From Mimachlamys varia (Eukaryota; Mollusca; Bivalvia; Pectinida; Pectinidae): a DNA stretch of 64,000 bases. Both the position numbers and the translations under genes were made by a program. Where the stretch lies: positions 52,889,058 to 52,953,057 of the forward strand of contig OX392532.1 of NCBI GenBank assembly GCA_947623455.1. The letters run 5' to 3'. Positions 35,801 through 47,800 of the stretch are shown piece after piece (the stretch's first letter is position 1; every line of letters begins with the position of its first letter). The notes below the pieces were generated by a model that saw only the letters and a program-made list of their open reading frames with translations, searched no databases and had not been told where the DNA came from.

Positions 35801-38800
35801 AGGCCTGTAGTGTCCTCATCAACATGTAGACCTGTAGCGTCCTCAGTTAGGCCTGAGGTGTCCTCATCAACATGTAGACCTGTAGTGTCTTTAGTTAGGC
35901 CTGATGTGTCCTCATCAACATGTAGACCTGTAGTGTCTTTAGTTAGGCCTGTAGTGTCCTCATCAACATGTAAACCTATAGTGTCCTTAGTTAGGCCTGT
36001 AGTGTCCTCATCAACATGTAGACCTGTAGTGTCCTTAGTTAGACCTGAGGTGTCATCATCAACATGTAGACCTGTAGTGTCCTTAGTTAGACCTGTATTG
36101 TCCTCATCAACATGTAGACCTGTAGTGTCCTTAGTTAGGCCTGAGGTGTCCTCATCAACATGTAGACCTGTAGTGTCCTTAGTTAGGCCTGAGGTGACCT
36201 CATCAACATGTAGACCTGTAGTGTCCTTCGTTAGACCTGTGGTGTCCTCATCAACATGTAGACCTGTAGTGTCCTCATCAACATGTAGACCTGTAGTGTC
36301 CTTAGGTAGACCTGTGGTGTCATCATCAACATGTAGACCTGTAGTGTCCTTAGTTAGGCCTGAGATGTCCTCATCAACATGTAGACCTGTAGTGTCCTTA
36401 GTAAGGCCTGAGGTGTCCTCATCAACATGTAGAAATGTAGTGTCCTTAGTAAGGCCTGAGGTGTCCTCATCAACATGTAGAACTGTAGTGTCCATAGGTA
36501 GACCTGTAGTGTCCTCATCAACATGTAGACCTGTGGAGTCCTTAGTTAGGCCTGTGGTGTCCTCATCAACATGTAGACCTGTAGTGTCCTTAGTTAGACC
36601 TGTAGTGTCATCATCAACATGTAGACCAGTGGAGTCCTTAGTTAGACCTGTGGTGTCCTCATCAACACGTAGACCTGTGGAGTCCTTAGTTAGACCTGTG
36701 GTGTCCTCATCAACATGTAGACCTGTAGTGTCCTTAGTTAGACCTGTAGTGTTCTCATCAACATGTAGACCTGTGGAGTCCTTAGTTAGACCTATGGTGT
36801 CCTCATCAACATGTAGACCTGTAGTGTCCTTAGTTAGACCTGTGGTGTCCTCATCAACATGTAGACCTGTAGTGTCCTTAGTTAGACCTGTAGTGTCCTC
36901 ATCAACATGTAGACCTGTGGAGTCCTTAGTTAGACCTGTAGTGTCCTCATCAACATGTAGACCTGTGGAGTCCTTAGTTAGACCTGTGGTGTCCTCATCA
37001 ACATGTAGACCTGTAGTGTCCTTAGTTAGACCTGTAGTGTCCTCATCAACATGTAGACCTGTGGAGTCCTTAGGTAGACCAGTGGTGTCCTCATCAACAT
37101 GTAGACCTATAGTGTCCTTAGTAAGACCTGTGGTGTCCTCATCAACATGTAGACCTATAGTGTCCTTAGTTAGACCTGTGGTGTCCTCATCAACATGTAG
37201 ACCTGTAGTGTCCTTAGTTAGACCTGTGGTGTCCTCATCAACATGTAGACCTGTGGAGTCCTTAGTAAGACCTGTGGTGTCCTCATCAACATGTAGACCT
37301 ATAGTGTCCTTAGTTAAACCTGTGGTGTCCTCATCAACATGTAGACCTGTAGTGTCCTTAGTTAGACCTGTAGTGTCCTCATCAACATGTAGACCTGTGG
37401 AGTCCTTAGTTAGACCTGTGGTGTCCTCATCAACATGTAGACCTGTGGAGTCCTTAGTTAGACCTGTGGTGTCCTCATCAACATGTAGACCTGTAGTGTC
37501 CTTAGTTAGACCTGTGGTGTCCTCATCAACATGTAGAACTGTGGAGTCCTTAGTTAGACCTGTGGTGTCCTCATCAACATGTAGACCTGTGGAGTCCTTA
37601 GTTAGACCTGAGGTGTCCTCATCAACATGTAGAACTGTATTGTCCTTAGTTAGACCTGTGGTGTCCTCATCAACATGTAGACCTGTGGTGTCCTTAGTTA
37701 GACCTGTAGTGTCCTCATCAACATGTAGACCTGTGGAGTCCTTAGGTAGACCTGTAGTGTCCTCATCAACATGAAGACCTGTGGAGTCCTTAGTTAGACC
37801 TGTGGTGTCCTCATCAACATGTAGACCTGTAGTGTCCTTAGTTAGACCTGTAGTGTCCTCATCAACATGTAGACCTGTGGAGTCCTTAGTTAGACCTGTG
37901 GTGTCCTCATCAACACGTAGACGTGTAGTGTCCTCAGTTAGACCTGAGGTGTCCTCATCAACATGTAGACCTGTAGTGTCCTTAGGTAGACCTGTAGTGT
38001 CCTCATCAACATGTATACCTGTGGAGTCCTTAGTTAGACCTGTGGTGTCCTCATCAACATGTAGACCTGTGGAGTCCTTAGTAAGACCTGTGGTGTCCTC
38101 ATCAACATATAGACCTATAGTGTCCTTAGGTAGACCTGTAGTGTCCTCATCAACATGTAGACCTGTAGTGTCCTTAGTTAGACCTGTAGTGTCCTCATCA
38201 ACATGTAGACCTGTGGAGTCCTTAGTTAGACCTGTGGTGTCCTCATCAACATGTAGACCTGTGGAGTCCTTAGTTAGACCTGTGGTGTCCTCATCAACAT
38301 GTAGACCTGTAGTGTCCTTAGTTAGACCTGTGGTGTCCTCATCAACATGTAGAACTGTGGAGTCCTTAGTTAGACCTGTGGTGTCCTCATCAACATGTAG
38401 ACCTGTGGAGTCCTTAGTTAGACCTGAGGTGTCCTCATCAACATGTAGAACTGTATTGTCCTTAGTTAGACCTGTGGTGTCCTCATCAACATGTAGACCT
38501 GTAGTGTCCTTAGTTAGACCTGTAGTGTCCTCATCAACATGTAGACCTGTGGAGTCCTTAGGTAGACCTGTAGTGTCCTCATCAACATGAAGACCTGTGG
38601 AGTCCTTAGTTAGACCTGTGGTGTCCTCATCAACATGTAGACCTGTAGTGTCCTTAGTTAGACCTGTAGTGTCCTCATCAACATGTAGACCTGTGGAGTC
38701 CTTAGTTAGACCTGTGGTGTCCTCATCAACATGTAGACGTGTAGTGTCCTCAGTTAGACCTGAGGTGTCCTCATCAACATGTAGACCTGTAGTGTCCTTA

Positions 38801-41800
38801 GGTAGACCTGTAGTGTCCTCATCAACATGTAGACCAGTAGTGTCCTCATCAACATGTAGACCTGTAGTGTCCTTAGTTAGACCTGAGGTGTCCTCATCAA
38901 CATGTAGACCTGTAGTGTCCTTAGTTAGACCTGAGGTGTCATCATCAACATGTAGACCTGTAGTGTCCTTAGTTAGACCTGTGGTGTCCTCATCAACATG
39001 TAGACCTGTAGTGTCCTTAGTTAGGCCTGAGGTGACCTCATCAACATGTAGACCTGTAGTGTCCTTCGTTAGACCTGTGGTGTCCTCATCAACATGTAGA
39101 CCTGTAGTGTCCTCATCAACATGTAGACCTGTAGTGTCCTTAGGTAGACCTGTGGTGTCATCATCAACATGTAGACCTGTAGTGTCCTTAGTTAGGCCTG
39201 AGATGTCCTCATCAACATGTAGACCTGTAGTGTCCTTAGTAAGGCCTGAGGTGTCCTCATCAACATGTAGAAATGTAGTGTCCTTAGTAAGGCCTGAGGT
39301 GTCCTCATCAACATGTAGAACTGTAGTGTCCATAGGTAGACCTGTAGTGTCCTCATCAACATGTAGACCTGTGGAGTCCTTAGTTAGGCCTGTGGTGTCC
39401 TCATCAACATGTAGACCTGTAGTGTCCTTAGTTAGACCTGTAGTGTCATCATCAACATGTAGACCTGTGGAGTCCTTAGTTAGACCTGTGGTGTCCTCAT
39501 CAACACGTAGACCTGTGGAGTCCTTAGTTAGACCTGTGGTGTCCTCATCAACATGTAGACCTGTAGTGTCCTTAGTTAGACCTGTAGTGTTCTCATCAAC
39601 ATGTAGACCTGTGGAGTCCTTAGTTAGACCTATGGTGTCCTCATCAACATGTAGACCTGTAGTGTCCTTAGTTAGACCTGTGGTGTCCTCATCAACATGT
39701 AGACCTGTAGTGTCCTTAGTTAGACCTGTAGTGTCCTCATCAACATGTAGACCTGTGGAGTCCTTAGTTAGACCTGTAGTGTCCTCATCAACATGTAGAC
39801 CTGTGGAGTCCTTAGTTAGACCTGTGGTGTCCTCATCAACATGTAGACCTGTAGTGTCCTTAGTTAGACCTGTAGTGTCCTCATCAACATGTAGACCTGT
39901 GGAGTCCTTAGGTAGACCAGTGGTGTCCTCATCAACATGTAGACCTATAGTGTCCTTAGTAAGACCTGTGGTGTCCTCATCAACATGTAGACCTATAGTG
40001 TCCTTAGTTAGACCTGTGGTGTCCTCATCAACATGTAGACCTGTAGTGTCCTTAGTTAGACCTGTGGTGTCCTCATCAACATGTAGACCTGTGGAGTCCT
40101 TAGTAAGACCTGTGGTGTCCTCATCAACATGTAGACCTATAGTGTCCTTAGTTAAACCTGTGGTGTCCTCATCAACATGTAGACCTGTAGTGTCCTTAGT
40201 TAGACATGTAGTGTCCTCATCAACATGTAGACCTGTGGAGTCCTTAGTTAGACCTGTGGTGTCCTCATCAACATGTAGACCTGTGGAGTCCTTAGTTAGA
40301 CCTGTGGTGTCCTCATCAACATGTAGACCTGTAGTGTCCTTAGTTAGACCTGTGGTGTCCTCATCAACATGTAGAACTGTGGAGTCCTTAGTTAGACCTG
40401 TGGTGTCCTCATCAACATGTAGACCTGTGGAGTCCTTAGTTAGACCTGAGGTGTCCTCATCAACATGTAGAACTGTATTGTCCTTAGTTAGACCTGTGGT
40501 GTCCTCATCAACATGTAGACCTGTGGTGTCCTTAGTTAGACCTGTAGTGTCCTCATCAACATGTAGACCTGTGGAGTCCTTAGGTAGACCTGTAGTGTCC
40601 TCATCAACATGAAGACCTGTGGAGTCCTTAGTTAGACCTGTGGTGTCCTCATCAACATGTAGACCTGTAGTGTCCTTAGTTAGACCTGTAGTGTCCTCAT
40701 CAACATGTAGACCTGTGGAGTCCTTAGTTAGACCTGTGGTGTCCTCATCAACACGTAGACGTGTAGTGTCCTCAGTTAGACCTGAGGTGTCCTCATCAAC
40801 ATGTAGACCTGTAGTGTCCTTAGGTAGACCTGTAGTGTCCTCATCAACATGTATACCTGTGGAGTCCTTAGTTAGACCTGTGGTGTCCTCATCAACATGT
40901 AGACCTGTGGAGTCCTTAGTAAGACCTGTGGTGTCCTCATCAACATATAGACCTATAGTGTCCTTAGGTAGACCTGTAGTGTCCTCATCAACATGTAGAC
41001 CTGTAGTGTCCTTAGTTAGACCTGTAGTGTCCTCATCAACATGTAGACCTGTGGAGTCCTTAGTTAGACCTGTGGTGTCCTCATCAACATGTAGACCTGT
41101 GGAGTCCTTAGTTAGACCTGTGGTGTCCTCATCAACATGTAGACCTGTAGTGTCCTTAGTTAGACCTGTGGTGTCCTCATCAACATGTAGAACTGTGGAG
41201 TCCTTAGTTAGACCTGTGGTGTCCTCATCAACATGTAGACCTGTGGAGTCCTTAGTTAGACCTGAGGTGTCCTCATCAACATGTAGAACTGTATTGTCCT
41301 TAGTTAGACCTGTGGTGTCCTCATCAACATGTAGACCTGTAGTGTCCTTAGTTAGACCTGTAGTGTCCTCATCAACATGTAGACCTGTGGAGTCCTTAGG
41401 TAGACCTGTAGTGTCCTCATCAACATGAAGACCTGTGGAGTCCTTAGTTAGACCTGTGGTGTCCTCATCAACATGTAGACCTGTAGTGTCCTTAGTTAGA
41501 CCTGTAGTGTCCTCATCAACATGTAGACCTGTGGAGTCCTTAGTTAGACCTGTGGTGTCCTCATCAACATGTAGACGTGTAGTGTCCTCAGTTAGACCTG
41601 AGGTGTCCTCATCAACATGTAGACCTGTAGTGTCCTTAGGTAGACCTGTAGTGTCCTCATCAACATGTAGACCAGTAGTGTCCTCATCAACATGTAGACC
41701 TGTAGTGTCCTTAGTTAGACCTGAGGTGTCCTCATCAACATGTAGACCTGTAGTGTCCTTAGTTAGACCTGAGGTGTCATCATCAACATGTAGACCTGTA

Positions 41801-44800
41801 GTGTCCTTAGTTAGACCTGTGGTGTCCTCATCAACATGTAGACCTGTAGTGTCCTTAGTTAGGCCTGTAGTGTCCTCATAAACATGTAGACCTGTACATC
41901 CTTAGTTAGACTTGTCATCAACATGTAGACCTGAAGTGTCCTTAGTAAGACCTGTAGTGTCCTCATCAACATGTAAAACTATAGTGTCCTTAGTTAGACC
42001 TGTGGTGTCCTCATCAACACGTAGACCTGTAGTTTCTTTAGTTAGGCCTGTGGTGTCCTCATCAACATGTAGAACTGTAGTGTCCTTAGTTAGACCTGTG
42101 GTGTCCTCATCAACATGTAGACCTGTAGTGTCCTTAGTTAGACCTGTAGTGTCCTTAGTTAGGCCTGATGTGTCATCATCAACATGTAGACCTGTAGTGT
42201 CCTTAGTTAGACCTGTGGTGTCCTCATCAACATGTAGACCTGTAGTGTCCTTAGTTAGACCTGTGGTGTCCTCATCAACATGTAGACCTGTAGCGTCCTT
42301 AGTTAGACCTGTAGTGTCATCATCAACATGTAGACCTGTGGAGTCCTTAGTAAGACCTGTAGTGTCCTCATCAACATGTAGACCTGTAGTGTCTTTAGTT
42401 AGGCCTGATGTGTCCTCATCAACATGTAGACCTGCAGTGTCTTTGGTTAGGCCTGTAGTGTCCTCATCAACATGTAAACCTATAGTGTCCTTAGTTAGGC
42501 CTGTAGTGTCCTCATCAACATGTAGACCTGTAGTGTCCTTAGTTAGACCTGAGGTGTCATCATCAACATGTAGACCTGTAGTGTCCTTAGTTAGACCTGT
42601 ATTGTCCTCATCAACATGTAGACCTGTAGTGTCCTTAGTTAGGCCTGAGGTGTCCTCATCAACATGTAGACCTGTAGTGTCCTTAGTTAGGCCTGAGGTG
42701 ACCTCATCAACATGTAGACCTGTAGTGTCCTTCGTTAGACCTGTGGTGTCCTCATCAACATGTAGACCTGTAGTGTCCTCATCAACATGTAGACCTGTAG
42801 TGTCCTTAGTTAGACCTGTAGTGTCCTCATCAACATGTAGACCTGTGGAGTCCTTAGTTAGACCTGTGGTGTCCTCATCAACACGTAGACGTGTAGTGTC
42901 CTCAGTTAGACCTGAGGTGTCCTCATCAACATGTAGACCTGTAGTGTCCTTAGGTAGACCTGTAGTGTCCTCAGCAACATGTATACCTGTGGAGTCCTTA
43001 GTTAGACCTGTGGTGTCCTCATCAACATGTAGACCTGTGGAGTCCTTAGTAAGACCTGTGGTGTCCTCATCAACATGTAGACCTATAGTGTCCTTAGGTA
43101 GACCTGTAGTGTCCTCATCAACATGTAGACCTGTAGTGTCCTTAGTTAGACCTGTAGTGTCCTCATCAACATGTAGACCTGTGGAGTCCTTAGTTAGACC
43201 TGTGGTGTCCTCATCAACATGTAGACCTGTGGAGTCCTTAGTTAGACCTGTGGTGTCCTCATCAACATGTAGACCTGTAGTGTCCTTAGTTAGACCTGTG
43301 GTGTCCTCATCAACATGTAGAACTGTGGAGTCCTTAGTTAGACCTGTGGTGTCCTCATCAACATGTAGACCTGTGGAGTCCTTAGTTAGACCTGAGGTGT
43401 CCTCATCAACATGTAGAACTGTATTGTCCTTAGTTAGACCTGAGGTGTCCTCATCAACATGTAGACCTGTAGTGTCCATAGTTAGACCTGAGGTGTCATC
43501 ATCAACATGTAGACCTGTAATGTCCTTAGTTAGACCTGTGGTGTCCTCATCAACATGTAGACCTGTAGTGTCCTTAGTTAGGCCTGAGGTGTCCTCATAC
43601 ACATGTAGACCTGTACATCCTTAGTTAGACTTGTCATCAACATGTAGACCTGAAGTGTCCTTAGTAAGACCTGTAGTGTCCTCATCAACATGTAAAACTG
43701 TAGTGTCCTTATTTAGACTTGTGGTGTCCTCATCAACATGTAGACCTGTAGTTTCTTTAGTTAGGCCTGTGGTGTCCTCATCAACATGTAGAACTGTAGT
43801 GTCCTTAGTTAGACCTGTGGTGTCCTCATCAACATGTAGACCTGTAGTGTCCTTAGTTAGACCTGTAGTGTCCTTAGTTAGGCCTGATGTGTCCTCATCA
43901 ACATGTAGACCTGAAGTGTCCTTAGTTAGGCCTGTAGTGTCCTCATCAACATGTAGACCTGTAGTGTCCTTAGTTAGACCTGTGGTGTCCTCATCAACAT
44001 GTAGACCTGTAGTGTCTTTAGTTAGGCCTGTGGTGTCCTCATCAACATGTAGAAATGTACTGTCCTTAGTTAGACCTGTAGTGTCCTCATCAACATGTAG
44101 AACTGTAGTGTCCTCATCAACATGTAGACCTGTAGTGTCTTTAGTTAGACCTGTGGTGTCCTCATCAACATGTAGAAATGTACTGTCCTTAGTTAGACCT
44201 GTGGTGTCCTCGTCAACATTTAGACCTGTAGTGTCCTTAGTTAGACCTGTGGTGTCCTCATCAACATGTAGAAATGTACTGTCCTTAGTTAGACCTGTGG
44301 TGTCCTCGTCAACATGTAGACCTGTAGTGTCCTCAGTTAGACCTGTGGTGTCCTCATCAACATGTAGACCTGTAGTGTCCTTAGTTAGGCCTGGGGTGTC
44401 CTCATCAACATGTAGACCTGTAGTGTCCTCAGTTAGGCCTGAGGTGTCCTCATCAACATGTAGCATGTAGTTTCCTTAGTTAGGCCTGGGGTGTCCTCAT
44501 CAACATGTAGACCTGTAGTGTCCTTAGTTAGGCCTGAGGTGTCCTCATCAACATGTAGAAATGTACTGTCCTTAGTTAGGCCTGAGGTGTCCTCATCAAC
44601 ATGTATTCCTGTAGTGTCTTTAGTTAGGCCTGAGGTGACCTCATCAACATGTAGACCTGTAGTGTCCTTAGTTAGACTTGTGGTGTCCTCATCAACATTT
44701 AGACCTGTGGAGTCCTTAGTTAGGCCTGTGGTGTCCTCATCAACATGTAGACCTGTAGTGTCCTTAGTTGGACCTGTAGTGTCCTTAGTTAGGCCTGTGG

Positions 44801-47800
44801 TGTCCTCATCAACATGTAGACCTGTAGTGTCCTTAGTTGGACCTGTAGTGTCCTTAGTAAGGCCTGTGGTGTACTCATCAACATGTAGACCTGTAGTGTC
44901 CTTAGTTGGACATGTAGTGTCCTTAGTAAGGCCTGAGGTGTCCTCATCAACATGTAGACCTGTAGTGTCCTTAGTTGGACCTGTAGTGTCCTTAGTTAGG
45001 CCTGAGGTGTCCTCATCAACATGTAGACCTGTAGTGTCCTTAGTTAGGCCTGTGGTGTCCTCATGTGGACCTGTGGCATCCTCATATAGACCCGTCATGT
45101 CCTGAAGTAGAGCTGTTGTGTCTACAGCATCTTGAGGGTCTTTGACATCATCCAGTAAGCCAGTGTCAAACAATGACTGAAACAATGAAAAAACGAGCTA
45201 GCAGCGGCATGGAAATGGAACATACTCATATGACATGATGTTAATATTTAAAACGACAGAAAGAATCAAAATATAAGTGTAAATAAATACATGTATATTG
45301 TCCGAAAACATACAATGTACTATTTTGGTTGAATTAGATATAAAAGTGATGTCAATTTGCTCTTGATTTTCCTAATATTTTTTACCTAATTTTAATGTAA
45401 GGACGCTCGACCCTACGTAATACACAAGTTTTGATTCTGGCTTTGTGGTGACGTAGCTTCCTATTTGTGTACCTGGAATTTGAAAACGGGGTATCAAATT
45501 CCTTCTACACAGCGATATGTCGCGATGTCAACAATTGCGATATGAGAGGGGACAGTTCAAGTCTTCAACTCAAGATTACGAGCAAATAAAGTATTTTTGT
45601 ATTTTTGTTTTATAAAGTTGTTTTCCTTTTGCAAAACAACTACAAAAACAGATGTACACGATAGCGACACATGGTCGGACACTGACAGCGACAGCAACAG
45701 TATAGAAACAGAATCGGAATGTAGGCCTATAGTACCAGTACAACTGGCCATGGTTTCTCAAACTGGAGAGAGAGTCGGCGTGTGGTAGAAATATCCGTGT
45801 TGGCAGAACGTTTACACAAGGGCTGTGCCTGGTGTCATTACATATGCACTATTATGCTGTTGAAAATATAACACAGAACGTCCGTAGTTGTTATCTTCTG
45901 AAATGTTTTAGGCTTGTACGCATTCACAGTATATGTGTTATGTAAAAATACTACCCACTACAAAAACTTCCGAATAGCATCAAGGGAGACAACCTACCAT
46001 AGACACAGTTTTACATCTAGTTTTCAATAAGTAGCATAAAAAGCTTGTCTGTGATATTTTGATTGGAATTTTTGCTTGTGCTTTATGTAACTATATGGTA
46101 TGTAAATAAATTGACTGTGAATCCTGAAATTTGTCCGCTAGATATAAAAATATCACACTTTGTAAATATCGTTTTGTCCATTTTTCCACAAATAAAATAT
46201 TTTTGATGCAGCTATTGATTTCTTTTTTCATTTTATTGTATGTTTGTGCTTTTCAACAACATTCACAAGAAAAATAAAATAGAAAAAAACATTAAATTTT
46301 GAGAAAAAAACATTTTTTTGGTGTTTTTTACCAAAAATGAAGTAAGTCATAGGAATGCTTAGATTTTCACAAAATCATCTCTACCTGGTAGCATAATCAA
46401 CATATGAAAGTTTTAAGGAAATCTAGCGGTTAATTGCGAAAGGGTCGAGCCTCCTTTACTACACTTTATTCAAACTTACAGCATCAAATGACAAAGAAGA
46501 TATGGAATGGAAGCTGCCCTCTATTTCTGGATGAAAATCTTCAACAACCTGGAAAATTAAGTTTATGATCATTTTACAATTGTGCAATCTGAAGACAGGG
46601 GAAATGTCTTACTGTTTTGACACACTGGGCTCATGAAGATCCACTACTGTATCAAATACCTTATTCTGAATTGTCTTTATTTTTGCATTTATTGCAAATT
46701 TAAATACATCAAAATTATTTCAACCAATAAGAATTCATATGGCGGCCATGTTGATTTTTCGTCATCATTCTCAGTTCTTGGTAGATGTTCACAAAATTAT
46801 GAGTTCGTGAAAATGTTTGAAAAATTGAGCTTGCAAAATTAAGTATTTGTAAAATCATAGTGATTTAAAAAAGTGTTTTAATCTCAAATTTTCCTTGTGT
46901 TTTCATTTTGGTTCATTCCGGTATTTTTTAAAGTGTTACAGCTTGTACACTAAAAGACTCACCTCAACATTTCTTGGACTTGAAGTTGATTCAATATCCA
47001 CAGGAAAAAGTGCAACAAAATGATTAGGACGCCACTGTGGTTCTACTTTTTCCTTGTAAGTTAGTCCACATAACCATTGGAGGGAGGTTGTTGCCTGGTG
47101 GTTCTGGGATACTCTTTCCTTGTAAGTTAGTCCACATAACCATTGAAGGGAGGTTGTTGCCTGGTGGTTCTGGGATACTCTTTCCTTGTAAGTTAGTCCA
47201 CATAACCATTGGAGGGAGGTTGTTGCCTGGTAGTTCACATTTACCTAATGGGTATATTTTTCTGTGGAGATGTCTTCTCGTGTTAAATCCACCATATTTT
47301 GGACAAATTGACTGAACGCAGCAGCCAAGCAGTGAAGCTAGGACATGAATTTGCCATATTCCCATACAAGTTCCATTTCTTCTAATGCTCATCACCTCCT
47401 GTTCATATATGAGTCGCAAATTTTTGTCAGTGATGCGTGTTCCTGGCAAGTAAAAGTCTAAGTACTGTGCGTACGTAACTGGTAAAGGCTCCTTCCGGTC
47501 AAGTGATTCAGTTCCAATGGACAAACTTCTGTTGTCTAGATATTCATCTGCATGGTTGACTAACTCTACAATGATGCGAGCCCTCACTTCTTCAAAGAAA
47601 TCTTCTGTCCCATAGGCAAGTAGACTTCCAGTGCGGGGTAGGCAGTTACCGTCACCATAAACTTTAGTTGGAAAAACTGCAGAGCCATAGTCTTGGATGT
47701 CGTCTGGCATTAAATCTAGAGTCATCTGGTCAACCTCTTTCTTTAGTGTCAAGATAGAAGAAGGTTTATAACAAATGGGATAGAACTGTTGCAGAAAATG

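Noticed and set aside
30683..43624. Long plus-strand open frames over the 48-bp array (798, 1562, 671 and 570 codons; VSSSTCRPVVSLVRP repeats)
   Set aside because: They exist because the unit is a multiple of three and its complement happens to lack stops. No plus-strand splice or flanking coding sequence supports them, whereas the minus strand has matched exons on both sides.
45597..45788. A small Asp/Ser-rich protein gene
   Set aside because: It lies inside a TIR-bounded element, with no splice or promoter support; kept only as part of that element.
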